Assembly (NCBI RefSeq): GCF_001888805.2
Contig: NZ_CP019113.1
Span: forward strand, 3,348,001-3,412,000
DNA: 64,000 nucleotides
DNA from: Enterobacter sp. SA187
GTDB lineage: Bacteria; Pseudomonadota; Gammaproteobacteria; Enterobacterales; Enterobacteriaceae
Direction: 5' to 3'
Below the pieces are notes generated by a model. That model worked only from the letters and a program-made list of their open reading frames with translations, was not told the DNA's origin and did not search any database. The translations under genes were made by a program, and so were the position numbers. Of the stretch, positions 16,729 to 25,103 are shown piece after piece (the stretch's first letter is position 1; every line of letters begins with the position of its first letter).

Positions 16729-16785
16729 ACAACCTCCTGATTGATTTCTCACAATTAAGAGGCTAATCTTCTGTTGTCTAGGCAT
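16576..16785 (-). CDS. mok: Mok, translation-coupling frame overlapping hok
   Basis: The same frame opened at the ATG at 16783-16785 gives 69 residues, MPRQQKISLL... leading into Hok, close to the 70-codon mok of R1. In hok systems ribosomes reading mok are needed for hok translation, and Sok blocks the mok start. Here Sok covers the mok start codon. Confidence 0.7.
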   Translation of the reverse strand: MPRQQKISLLIVRNQSGGCMRRSYVYCLMVICITILVFVWMVRGTLCELHIKRGSTELTAYLAYEVETR

Positions 16786-16830
16786 TGGATTGGCCTCATT
16801 CGATTTATAGTCGAGTGGGGCTTTTCTCTT
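16776..16830 (+). ncRNA. sok: Sok antisense RNA
   Basis: A plus-strand promoter TTGATT-N17-TAATCT (16741-16769) predicts a start near 16776. The RNA begins with a CTAGGCATTGG-type tail complementary to the mok start, then folds into GCCTCATTCGA (16793-16803)/TCGAGTGGGGC (16811-16821), followed by TTTTCTCTT. This is the structure of Sok RNAs: a single-stranded 5' tail plus one terminator hairpin, about 55 nt. It would repress mok and thus hok. Confidence 0.85.
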
Positions 16831-16944
16831 CTGCCCGGTGAACTCAAAGCAGAAAGCCTCAAGCACCCGTCAGCCATACTACGCAGCAGAATTTAATAAA
16901 TCAAATCAGTAATATAACCATTCATTTGATAAATAGATCTGCGC

Positions 16945-17478
16945 TTAACACTCCCAGCCCAGACTTTTTCGTATCGCCTGCCGATACGGCGTTTCGAATT
17001 CAGTGGGAACCCTGCGCAGATAATCCTGCGCATGTTGCCGCTTTTCCCCTTCCAGCGTAGCCAGGTAGTCCAGCACTTCTTTCACGCAGGGTACGCGGCC
17101 TTCAAGACCATGAATGCGTGGCGGCAGCGCCGTCCAGATCACCGCGTCCAGCTGTTTTTCCCTTGCCCATTCAGCTAATGGACCTGCGGACGTACTGTTA
17201 AACACCATCACGCCGACGCCATCACTACGGGAGAGCGGGATTTGCTCGCGTTCACGTAGCGCTGAAACCGCATCATGCAGCGTTTCGGCATTCAGCATCG
17301 CCCAGAAAACATGGGTCAGCGGCGCATTCATGCACACCGCGGTGGCCAGTTCGCCGCCATCCCCGACGCGGGAAAATTCGATGGGTAGTGCTGGTCCATC
17401 TTTGAACCACTCGCTGGCCAGCGGCAATGCCTCTGGCTTCCAGATTAGCGATCCCCAGCCAAGACATGCAATTTTCAC
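16945..17478 (-). CDS. Unknown protein, possible gamma-glutamylcyclotransferase-like fold
   Basis: I do not recognise a characterised family. The frame runs 201 codons to 17550, but the likely start is the GTG at 17478 (VKIACLGWGSLIW, 177 aa), behind AAGGGATGGGATC; the extension reaches the MFS gene. The N-terminal LGWGSLIWKP on a beta strand recalls the YGSL motif of gamma-glutamylcyclotransferase-like proteins. Further on are VFNSTSAGPLAEWA and a C-terminal DYLRRVPTEFETPYRQAIRKSLGWEC. No membrane segment or signal peptide. It lies where E. coli has ydcA, downstream of the MFS transporter in the same direction, so the two may be co-transcribed. Confidence 0.7.
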   Translation of the reverse strand: MKIACLGWGSLIWKPEALPLASEWFKDGPALPIEFSRVGDGGELATAVCMNAPLTHVFWAMLNAETLHDAVSALREREQIPLSRSDGVGVMVFNSTSAGPLAEWAREKQLDAVIWTALPPRIHGLEGRVPCVKEVLDYLATLEGEKRQHAQDYLRRVPTEFETPYRQAIRKSLGWEC

Positions 17479-17554
17479 GATCCCATCCCTTCTTATTTTT
17501 GTCGCTACGCTCAGGTAGTTAAGCTTAGGAGGTGCATGAGAAAGTGCCACTCGG

Positions 17555-18880
17555 TTACCGCTTCAGCGGCAGCCCCGCCGTTTCCTTCGCGCGCATCACC
17601 GTCAGGAAGGTGATCAGCGCCGCGCCCATTACATAGAACGCCGGGGAGAATGGATTACCGGTAGAGGTAATTAACCACACCGAGAACCACGGGGTGATGC
17701 CGCCGAAAAAGGCCACGGCAAAGTTATAGGCGATGGAGAGCCCGCCGTAGCGAATGCGGGTCGGGAAGAGTTCGGCCATGGCCGCGCTGCATGCGCCGTC
17801 GAAGGCAGCGATAAACGCGCCCAGCATCAGCATTGCCAGCACAGCCGACAGCATATTGCCGTTCGCCATCACCATCATGGCCGGATAGCTGAACAGGATG
17901 AAGCCGCCGCAGCCCGCCAGCATCAGCGGTTTACGCCCATATTTATCCGACAGCAGCCCCATAAAAGGCACCAGTATGGCGATGCCAAACAGCCCGATAG
18001 TGGTGATGGCGTAAGCGTCGAGTTTTGAAAAATGCATCTGCGTGGACAGATAGCTCGGCATAAAGGTCTGCAACGTCCAGTGCCCTACCGCCTTGATCAC
18101 CACAAAGCCCACGCAAAACAGCAGCGCGCCCCAGGCGGTTTTTACCGCCGTACGCAGCGGCGCGGCTTCTTTTTTACCGAGCTTTGCCATCGCCAGAAAT
18201 TCCGGCGAGTCTTCGAGATGCTTACGCAGATAAAGCCCGACCCAGCCCAGCGGTCCGGCGATCAAAAACGGGATCCGCCAGCCCCAGTCGTTCATCGCCC
18301 CTTCGCCCAACAGCGCGGTCAGCAGGAACACCAGCCCGGAACCCGCGACAAAGGCCATAAAGCCGAAGTTGTCGATCCAGCAGGTAAAGTAGCCGCGCCG
18401 GGCATCGGGCGCATATTCCGCCAGAAAGGTGGTGGCACCAGAGCTTTCGCCCCCGGCGGCGAAGCCCTGCACCAGACGGGTGATCACCAGCAGCACAGTG
18501 GCGGTAATACCAATCTGATGATAAGTGGGCAGTAACCCCATCACAAAGGTGGCGCCCGAGGTGAGCAAAATCACCGTGGCGAGGATTTTTTGTCTGCCGA
18601 CGCGATCGCCCAGCGAACCGAAATAGAGCCCGCCCAGCGGACGCATAATGAATCCCGCGCCGAATACCGCAAAAGAAGAAAGCAGCGCCACGGCGGGATC
18701 GCCGGCCTGGAAAAACTGCAAGCCGATAATTGCCGCGAGCGTACCGTACAGCCCAAAATCAAACCACTCGACAAAATGGCCGACGCCGGTGGCAAGTAAG
18801 ACTTTGCGTAATTTTCGTGCCGCCACGCTGGTTTCCCCGGCTGGTGCACGGTCAAGCGACTGCTGAACAGGCTGAGTCAT
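17555..18880 (-). CDS. MFS transporter, metabolite:H+ symporter (MHS) family
   Basis: 441 residues with 12 predicted helices. Family markers are WFDFGLYG in helix 1, GSLGDRVGRQK (the loop 2-3 motif), the ESSGATTFLAEYAP region and DKYGRKP in loop 8-9. This is the pattern of KgtP/ProP/ShiA-type symporters, which import organic acids or osmolytes with protons. The substrate cannot be told. GAGAGGGT precedes the ATG. A 17-bp palindrome 29 bp upstream is a candidate operator. The gene is absent at this site in E. coli. Confidence 0.88.
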   Translation of the reverse strand: MTQPVQQSLDRAPAGETSVAARKLRKVLLATGVGHFVEWFDFGLYGTLAAIIGLQFFQAGDPAVALLSSFAVFGAGFIMRPLGGLYFGSLGDRVGRQKILATVILLTSGATFVMGLLPTYHQIGITATVLLVITRLVQGFAAGGESSGATTFLAEYAPDARRGYFTCWIDNFGFMAFVAGSGLVFLLTALLGEGAMNDWGWRIPFLIAGPLGWVGLYLRKHLEDSPEFLAMAKLGKKEAAPLRTAVKTAWGALLFCVGFVVIKAVGHWTLQTFMPSYLSTQMHFSKLDAYAITTIGLFGIAILVPFMGLLSDKYGRKPLMLAGCGGFILFSYPAMMVMANGNMLSAVLAMLMLGAFIAAFDGACSAAMAELFPTRIRYGGLSIAYNFAVAFFGGITPWFSVWLITSTGNPFSPAFYVMGAALITFLTVMRAKETAGLPLKR

Positions 18881-18908
18881 ACCCTCTCCTAATCACAGTG
18901 TTTCTATA

Positions 18909-18925
18909 ATAGATATACTATCTAT
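18909..18925. promoter_or_regulatory. 17-bp palindrome upstream of the MHS transporter
   Basis: ATAGATA-tac-TATCTAT, a perfect 7-3-7 inverted repeat ending 29 bp before the transporter ATG, where a promoter-proximal operator would sit. A second dyad, AAATGTGAT (18963-18971) with ATCACATTT (19007-19015), lies further upstream. No regulator gene is adjacent. Confidence 0.45.
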
Positions 18926-19037
18926 ACGCTGTGCCGGAGTTTCGCCCACTACAGCCGTTTTAAAATGTGATGCATAACGAACAAAAACGGTGAAAAACCC
19001 GTCAGGATCACATTTATTACCGTGCTGAATATATAAA

Positions 19038-19055
19038 GCCCCGCCAGTGCGGGGC
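19038..19055 (-). terminator. Terminator of cybB
   Basis: GCCCCGC-CAGT-GCGGGGC, a perfect 7-bp stem 15 bp behind the cybB stop, followed on the minus strand by TTTATAT. Confidence 0.7.
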
Positions 19056-19069
19056 CTGTCGTTGCCGGA

Positions 19070-19600
19070 TCAGCGGCGTTTTTTTGGTAACATACGCAGC
19101 AGCGTATTATCTTTCCACACATAGTGATGCATCAGCGCCGCCGCGGCGTGCAGGCCGATAACATAATAGCCGAGGGTCGCCAGCGTGACGTGATAATCCT
19201 TGAGCATATCCACCAGATCGAAATCCGCTTCGGCGGCGTGTGGCATCACTATGCCGAAAGCGATCCAGTTGTTGCCGCGGAACCACATCATCAGCAGGCC
19301 GATGACTGGCAGCGCGATAAACAGCAGGTAGATCACCAGATGTCCCAGATGCGCCATGCCGGTCAGCATCGCTCTGGGCTTTGGCACAATAGCCGGTGAC
19401 GGCGTTTTCAGGCGCAGCAGCAAACGGGTCACCATCAGCACCAGAATCGAGATGCCACAGGAAACATGGACGATATTAAAGTAAGGTCGGTAACTGCGCG
19501 GCGCGAAGCCGCGAAATTCCATGGCGCAATACGCAGTGACGACCAATAAAAAAACCAGCCAGTGAATGGCAATCTGCCATCCTGAATAGGTGCTGCGCAT
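19070..19600 (-). CDS. cybB: Cytochrome b561 CybB
   Basis: 176 residues from the ATG at 19598-19600 (AGGAAAG site). The frame opens 18 codons earlier without similarity. Four membrane helices, with heme-ligand histidines in QIAIHWLVF, NIVHVSCG, YHVTLATLG and GLHAAAAL, and the conserved C-terminus HHYVWKDNTLLRMLP of E. coli CybB. A diheme inner-membrane protein that oxidises ubiquinol and can pass electrons to superoxide. Its order relative to aldA is as in E. coli. Confidence 0.95.
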   Translation of the reverse strand: MRSTYSGWQIAIHWLVFLLVVTAYCAMEFRGFAPRSYRPYFNIVHVSCGISILVLMVTRLLLRLKTPSPAIVPKPRAMLTGMAHLGHLVIYLLFIALPVIGLLMMWFRGNNWIAFGIVMPHAAEADFDLVDMLKDYHVTLATLGYYVIGLHAAAALMHHYVWKDNTLLRMLPKKRR

Positions 19601-19710
19601 GAGACTTTCCTGAAATAAAACAGTAAGAAGGCAAACATACCGGGCTTTTTGCAAAAATTCATTAATTTTTCGGTTCTGAATCTGACGTGTAAACCATAAA
19701 GGAGACTGGC

Positions 19711-20652
19711 TTGAAAACCCTCAGTAATGCGTACCTGTTACAACTTATGGAAGAGGCGTCAAGCCGCGCCACGACCTTTTCCGTCTGGCCGCAGGGTGAA
19801 GCCCCCGGCGCACAGCAAAGCCCGGTGGCGTTTCGCACCGAAGAGCAGCATACCGGGCCGTCGGCTTTTGACCGTTCCGTTACCGGCGTGCGTGCGCCGA
19901 CCATTACGGTCTATGCTCCGGATAACCCTAACGGCATCGGTATCCTGGTGACGCCGGGCGGCTCCTATCGCCGCGTGGTGCTGGATAAGGAAGGCAGCGC
20001 GCTGGCCCCGTTCTTTAATGCGCGCGGATACACGCTGTTTGTGATGACCTATCGCCTGCCGGGGGACGGCCACGCGGAAGGCGCGGATGCGCCGCTGGCA
20101 GACGTGCAACGGGCGATGCGCCTGCTGCGCGCCCGTGCGGCAGAGTGGCATCTGGATGCGGATAAACTCGGCGTGATGGGCTTTTCAGCGGGCGGACATG
20201 CCGCCGCCAGCCTTGGCATCCGCTATGACGAAGCGGTGTACGCGCCGGTGGATGACGTCGATGCGTTAAACGCCCGCCCGGCCTTTATGGCGCTGGTCTA
20301 TCCGGTGATCACCATGCATGCGGATATTGATCATCCCGGCTCGCGTTTTGAGCTGATCGGCGATGCGCCGACGGAGGCGCAAATTACGCACTACTCCCCG
20401 GAAGATCGCGTCGGTGTGAATACGCCGCCGACGTTTTTGCTGCATGCGGTGGACGATCCGGCGGTAAAAGTGGAAAACAGCGTGGTGATGTTCAGCGCCC
20501 TGCGGCGGCTGGGGATCCCGGTGGAGATGCATCTGTTTGAACAGGGCCAGCACGGCTTTGGCATACGCGATGCGCAGGGACTGCCGGTTGCCGTGTGGCC
20601 GGAATTAATGATGGCGTGGATCGCGTCGAAATTCCCCTCATCTGCCGGATGA
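19711..20652 (+). CDS. Alpha/beta hydrolase, BD-FAE/acetyl-esterase type
   Basis: 313 residues starting at a TTG behind AAAGGAG; no in-frame ATG fits. The esterase-D/BD-FAE fold is visible as VTPGGSYRRVV (oxyanion HGGG analogue, here with Pro in place of His), the nucleophile elbow GFSAGGH (Ser159), an acid in HAVDDPAV and the catalytic His in GQHGFG. Relatives deacetylate sugars or xylan oligomers or cleave short esters. There is no clear secretion signal, so it is probably cytoplasmic. It occupies the place of the gapC remnant in E. coli, between cybB and aldA. Confidence 0.8.
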   Translation: MKTLSNAYLLQLMEEASSRATTFSVWPQGEAPGAQQSPVAFRTEEQHTGPSAFDRSVTGVRAPTITVYAPDNPNGIGILVTPGGSYRRVVLDKEGSALAPFFNARGYTLFVMTYRLPGDGHAEGADAPLADVQRAMRLLRARAAEWHLDADKLGVMGFSAGGHAAASLGIRYDEAVYAPVDDVDALNARPAFMALVYPVITMHADIDHPGSRFELIGDAPTEAQITHYSPEDRVGVNTPPTFLLHAVDDPAVKVENSVVMFSALRRLGIPVEMHLFEQGQHGFGIRDAQGLPVAVWPELMMAWIASKFPSSAG

Positions 20653-20662
20653 GGGGCAGCGA

Positions 20663-22102
20663 TCAGCTCTGCAAATACACCATCTGGGTTTGCAGATATT
20701 CATTCAGGCCGTGGCGCCCGTCGGCGCCGCCAATGCCCGATTTACGCCAGCCCGCGTGGAAACCCTGCATCGCCTCGAAGTTTTCGCGGTTGATGTAGGT
20801 TTCGCCAAACTTCAGGCCGCGCACCGCTTTCATCGCCACGTTCAGGTTGGCGGTATAGATCGAAGACGTCAGCCCGTATTCGCTGTCATTGGCCATCGCC
20901 AGCGCCTCGTCAAGGGTATCAAAGGACACCACCGGCAACACCGGACCGAAGGTCTCTTCGTGCATGATGCTCATTTCCTGACGCACGTCCACCAACAGCG
21001 TCGGCGGGTAAAAATAGCCGTTGCCCTCCACCGCTTTGCCGCCGAGCACGACGGTGGCGCCCTGCTCAACCGCGCGCGCGACTTTTTCTTCCACGCGGGT
21101 CAGTGCCGCGGCGTTGATCAATGGCCCCATTGCGATATCGTTACGCTGCGCCGGATCGCCAAACTGCACCGCTTTCATCGCCTCGCCCAGTTTGTTAACA
21201 AAGCGGTCGTAAATACCTTTTTGCACATAGACGCGCTCGGCGCAGTTACATACCTGCCCGGCGTTGATGATGCGTGAATCGACAATGGCTTTCACCGCCA
21301 GCTCCAGATCCGCATCGTCCATCACTATCGCCGGGGCCTTGCCGCCCAGCTCCAGGCACACTTTGGTGATGTTTTTCGCCGCTGCCGCCATGATCTTCTC
21401 GCCCGCGCCGACGCTGCCGGTCATGCTGACCATCGCCACTTTCGGGTTGCCCGCCAGCTCCTGTCCCACAGTTTCTCCGCGCCCGAGCACCAGGTTAAAG
21501 ACGCCGCGCGGCAGACCGATCTCATCGACAATTTTTGCAAAGGCGATGGCGTTGTTTGGCGTGAATTCGCTGGGTTTAATCACAATGGTGTTGCCGGTGA
21601 TCAGCGCCGGGGCCAGTTTGCGGGCGATAAGGAAGAACGGGAAGTTCCACGGCAGAATACCGGTGGTGACGCCCAGCGCGCGTTTAAAGACGAAAATATT
21701 TTCGCCAGGACGGTCGCTTTGCAGGATCTCACCTTCATAGCGCCGCGCCCACTCTGCCATGTAATCAATGTAATCCGCGGTAAAGGCCACTTCGACGTCC
21801 GCCAGCTGCTGAATTTTGCCGCCTTCAGCGACGATAAGCTGACTGATTTCGCTGGCGCGCTCGCGGATCCCGGCGGAAATTTTGCGTAACCAGCCCGCAC
21901 GTTCAATAGCAGGCAGCGCTTCCCAGGCGGGCTGCGCGCGCTCTGCGGCATCAATCGCCTTACGGGCGTCCTCCGCCGTACCGTCCGGGATGCGCGATAA
22001 CAGCGCTTCTGTGGACGGGTTGACCACGTCAATCCACGCGTCCCCCTGCCAGGTGACAAACTGTCCATCGATATACATAGGGTGTTGTACGGGTGCTGTC
22101 AT
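20663..22102 (-). CDS. aldA: Aldehyde dehydrogenase A (lactaldehyde/glycolaldehyde)
   Basis: 479 residues from MTAPVQHPMYIDGQF, the exact E. coli AldA length. The frame begins 11 codons earlier, but AGGAGCAG fits the ATG at 22100-22102. The catalytic Cys is in NAGQVCNCAERVYV, the general-base Glu in LELGGKAP, and the NAD-binding segment in VSMTGSVGAGE. A cytoplasmic NAD enzyme oxidising L-lactaldehyde to lactate and glycolaldehyde to glycolate, needed for fucose and rhamnose use. E. coli aldA depends on CRP; a CRP-like site is present here. Confidence 0.96.
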   Translation of the reverse strand: MTAPVQHPMYIDGQFVTWQGDAWIDVVNPSTEALLSRIPDGTAEDARKAIDAAERAQPAWEALPAIERAGWLRKISAGIRERASEISQLIVAEGGKIQQLADVEVAFTADYIDYMAEWARRYEGEILQSDRPGENIFVFKRALGVTTGILPWNFPFFLIARKLAPALITGNTIVIKPSEFTPNNAIAFAKIVDEIGLPRGVFNLVLGRGETVGQELAGNPKVAMVSMTGSVGAGEKIMAAAAKNITKVCLELGGKAPAIVMDDADLELAVKAIVDSRIINAGQVCNCAERVYVQKGIYDRFVNKLGEAMKAVQFGDPAQRNDIAMGPLINAAALTRVEEKVARAVEQGATVVLGGKAVEGNGYFYPPTLLVDVRQEMSIMHEETFGPVLPVVSFDTLDEALAMANDSEYGLTSSIYTANLNVAMKAVRGLKFGETYINRENFEAMQGFHAGWRKSGIGGADGRHGLNEYLQTQMVYLQS

Positions 22103-22196
22103 GACCTGCTCCTGTAATAACATTGTTTTTAACAAGTAAATTCGTTGTTAAAAATCTACAAGTGCAGCGGGCTATTCCCATCTTAATAGGCTGATT

Positions 22197-22214
22197 TTGT
22201 GAGATAACTCATAA
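22197..22214. promoter_or_regulatory. CRP-like site upstream of aldA
   Basis: TGTGA-gataac-TCATA (22198-22213), one base from the CRP core TGTGA-N6-TCACA, about 100 bp upstream of the aldA start. aldA of E. coli is activated by cAMP-CRP, which supports the call. Confidence 0.55.
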
Positions 22215-22263
22215 AAGCACGGCGGATATGCAACAAATGTATTACATCAGAGAGAGGACGAAT

Positions 22264-22295
22264 GCCCGTTTGCGCTGTGAATATCGCAAACGGGC
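22264..22295 (-). terminator. Stem-loop behind ydcF
   Basis: GCCCGTTTGCG, 10 bp loop, CGCAAACGGGC: a perfect 11-bp stem 7 bp past the ydcF stop. There is no long T-run, so termination or 3' protection are both possible. Confidence 0.6.
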
Positions 22296-22301
22296 AGCAC
22301 G

Positions 22302-23105
22302 TTATCGTAATGCCCGATCCCGCAGGGCGGCGTTCAGGGTGTCATCCGTCTGTAAGGTGCGCCAGGCGGTTTCCACGCTGGCGGGAAAATCGACGTGGGC
22401 GATAAAGTTGCGCCCCCGCGGGCCGTACCCCTGCTCGTCATCCCGCAGACGCGGAACCTCGCCGAGGATCAGCGACAGATAGCGATCCGCCGCCCACAGG
22501 CCGTCTTCGCGCGGCGTAAAGCTCAGCCCGCGCTGTCCGTTACGCAACTGCGGCGTCACGCCCGGCCAGCTCAGGAAACGAATGTCCGGCGACTGCTCTG
22601 CGCTGACGCGGGCGAAGGTCGCCATGGTGCGCCGCTGCATGGTCGGATCCTGCACCACCAGCACCCTGCGCGCCGTCGGTAGCTTTGCGCGCAGCAATTC
22701 GCAGGACAGTCGCGCGTTTTCACCGCAGTTTGTGGACTTATCTTCCGCAAGAATACGTTCAGCGGGAATGCGCCAGAACTGCCGTGCAATATCGCCAATG
22801 ATGGCCGCCTCTGAACGTCCGGTGGTGCGGATGACGTTATAACGCGGATGGCGGGCGATAGCGGCATACAAAAACGGCGTGGAATGACCAATACCGCCGC
22901 TGATCAACAAGGGCGCTCTGGCGCGGGCGGCGAGCTGGCAGGCCGCGTCTATGGTCGGGATCACGGCGTTCCCTGCCAGAATAATAGCGTCGGCCTGCAC
23001 CGGATGCGGCTTGCCGGCAAAATCATTTTGCGCCAGCCACTGCCCGAGCGTATTGACCGCCGCCAGCGTGGTTTCCGGCAAAGTGGGAAAGCGGGTAATG
23101 ATCAT
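22302..23105 (-). CDS. ydcF: YdcF, DUF218-family protein
   Basis: 267 residues, matching E. coli YdcF (266 aa). Conserved segments are IILAGNAVIPTIDAAC, LLISGGIGHST, the DUF218 core STNCGENARLS, VVQDPTMQRRTMATF and the C-terminal YGPRGRNFIAHVDFP. E. coli YdcF folds as a Rossmann-like protein and binds S-adenosylmethionine in vitro; its cellular role is unknown. AAGGAGA site. In E. coli it lies between aldA and hrpA. Here the efflux operon is inserted on the hrpA side. Confidence 0.95.
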   Translation of the reverse strand: MIITRFPTLPETTLAAVNTLGQWLAQNDFAGKPHPVQADAIILAGNAVIPTIDAACQLAARARAPLLISGGIGHSTPFLYAAIARHPRYNVIRTTGRSEAAIIGDIARQFWRIPAERILAEDKSTNCGENARLSCELLRAKLPTARRVLVVQDPTMQRRTMATFARVSAEQSPDIRFLSWPGVTPQLRNGQRGLSFTPREDGLWAADRYLSLILGEVPRLRDDEQGYGPRGRNFIAHVDFPASVETAWRTLQTDDTLNAALRDRALR

Positions 23106-23400
23106 GCAAATCTCCTTTTACGTACCATCCTGTAGAGTACGATCGCTCACAGATTTAAATAGCGGATCTCTCCTAATCCTTAGGTAACTTACCGAATTTT
23201 ATCGCAATATTTTCATCAGATGTTTATACCTTTAACGGTTTCAAATTCTGTCATGCTGTTGCCAGTTGTATGTGACAACGTCACGTAAAATATTCACTAT
23301 AAATATTGAATTACCGTAATTAATTGACTTGAATTATCATTCGCGGGCACTATAAAATCCTTAGCCGCCTAATTATTCATTGTCGTTATCTGGAATCCCA

Positions 23401-25056
23401 ATGCGTTTGCCCAAAAGCGATCCGTACCAGCCAAGAGAGTGGGCACCGCATGAAAAGCCCATGCTTTTAGGGTCGCCATCGACCCCCTTTCACAGCACGC
23501 CCAGGCGCATCGCCTATGGCATTGTCGGGCTACTGGTGTGCCTGACCGGCGCGCTTGGCAACGCCATGGTAACCGCCAACCTGCAAAATTTGCAGGGCTC
23601 GTTTGCCGCCTGGTCTAACGAAATCGCCTGGCTGCCGACCGTCTATGTGATGACCAACGTCTCCATTAACCTGCTGCTGGTTAAATTCCGTCAGCAGTTC
23701 GGCCTGCGCGCTTTTACCGAAGGTTTTCTGGTGCTGTACGTGCTGGTGACCTTTTTTCACCTGTTCGTCAACGATCTCAACTCTGCCCTGATGGTGCGCG
23801 CCGCGCACGGTATGGTGGCGGCGGCCTTGAGTTCGTTGGGCATTTATTATCAGATTCAGGCCTGGCCTGCGAAACATCGGTTAAAAGCGCTCACTATCGG
23901 CATTACCGGTTCGTCGCTGGCTATCCCCATCGCCCGCCTGTTCTCCACTGAACTGCTGCAAATCGACGAATGGCGCGGGCTTTACCTGTTTGAACTCGGG
24001 CTGGCACTGATCTCGCTTGCCGGAGTGATCCTCCTCAAGCTGCCGCCGGGGGATCGAAAAAAGGTGTTCGAGAAAAAAGATTTCATCACCTTTATGCTGT
24101 TTGCCCCGGGTATGGCGCTGCTGTGTGCGGTGCTGTCGCTGGGGAGAATTGACTGGTGGTTTGAAGCGCCGTGGATCGGCTGGGCGCTGGCCGGCTCGCT
24201 GGTGCTGATCGTCAGCGCCATTGTCTTTGAGCACAACCGCAGCAACCCGTTGCTCAATACCCGCTGGTTATCCAGCGGCAGTATTGTGCGCCTCGGGCTG
24301 ATTATGGTGCTCATTCGTATTGTGCTGGCGGAACAGAACACCGGCGCCATCGGCTGGCTGCAATATGTCGGGTTGCAAAATGAACAAATGACGCACCTGG
24401 CGTGGTCTATTCTTGCCGGGATTGTCTGCGGCATCGTCACCAGTTGCCTGACCATCAAACCGCAACGGCTGGCCTGGCCGATTGTCACCTCGCTGGTGTT
24501 GATGATCATCGCTGCTCTGCTCGACAGTCAGTCAAACAGCCTGACACGCCCGGACCAGTTACTGGTCAGCCAGTTTCTGCTCGGCTTTGGCAGCGCCTTT
24601 TTCCTCGCCCCTGCCATGCTTGCCGCCATCGGCGGCGTGGTGGCGGAACCGCGCAACCTGGTGAGTTTTTCCGTGCTCTTCGGGATAAGCCAGAACCTCG
24701 GCGGCCTGCTCGGTTCGGCGATCCTTGGCACCTTTCAGGTGTGGCGGGAAAAATATCACTCCAGTGTGCTCGCCGAACAACTCACCACGCTTAATCCGCT
24801 GGTGAACGATCGGATCCAGCTCTACAGTCAGATGTACCGCAGCCAGATCGACGACAGCACCCTGCTGAACGTGCAGGCGATCAATCAGTTACAGACCGCC
24901 AGCGCGTTGCAGGCGAATATTCTGGCCTATAACGATACCTATCTGCTCACGGCGACCATCGCGGCCTGCACCCTGCTGTGGATCCTGTGGCGGTTACTGC
25001 GATTGCGCATTACGGCTCATCTGGCCCTGAAGCGGGCCATGCAGCAAAAAGCATAA
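23401..25056 (+). CDS. MFS drug-efflux transporter, DHA2 (EmrB/QacA-like)
   Basis: 551 residues from ATG 23401; a TTG at 23380 would add seven. About 14 helices, starting at IAYGIVGLLVCLTGALGNAMVTANLQNLQGSF, as in DHA2 drug/H+ antiporters. The sequence departs from EmrB itself (for example EWRGLYLFELGLALISLAG in loop 5-6). With the following HlyD-type adaptor and outer-membrane lipoprotein it forms a three-gene efflux operon. The 295-bp region upstream is AT-rich, holds the promoter, and shows no other gene. Substrates are unknown. Confidence 0.88.
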   Translation: MRLPKSDPYQPREWAPHEKPMLLGSPSTPFHSTPRRIAYGIVGLLVCLTGALGNAMVTANLQNLQGSFAAWSNEIAWLPTVYVMTNVSINLLLVKFRQQFGLRAFTEGFLVLYVLVTFFHLFVNDLNSALMVRAAHGMVAAALSSLGIYYQIQAWPAKHRLKALTIGITGSSLAIPIARLFSTELLQIDEWRGLYLFELGLALISLAGVILLKLPPGDRKKVFEKKDFITFMLFAPGMALLCAVLSLGRIDWWFEAPWIGWALAGSLVLIVSAIVFEHNRSNPLLNTRWLSSGSIVRLGLIMVLIRIVLAEQNTGAIGWLQYVGLQNEQMTHLAWSILAGIVCGIVTSCLTIKPQRLAWPIVTSLVLMIIAALLDSQSNSLTRPDQLLVSQFLLGFGSAFFLAPAMLAAIGGVVAEPRNLVSFSVLFGISQNLGGLLGSAILGTFQVWREKYHSSVLAEQLTTLNPLVNDRIQLYSQMYRSQIDDSTLLNVQAINQLQTASALQANILAYNDTYLLTATIAACTLLWILWRLLRLRITAHLALKRAMQQKA

Positions 25057-25103
25057 AAATAGCGGAACAATGAAATGAAACAGAAATTACGACAGGAGTG
25101 GTT

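Noticed and set aside
16576..16866. 96-residue protein including Hok
   Set aside because: The N-terminal part lies in the hok mRNA leader; Hok and Mok starts with recognised roles explain the frame better.
18881..19069. RydC sRNA, expected near cybB
   Set aside because: I looked for its conserved pseudoknot sequence and did not find it; only the dyads and the cybB terminator are there.
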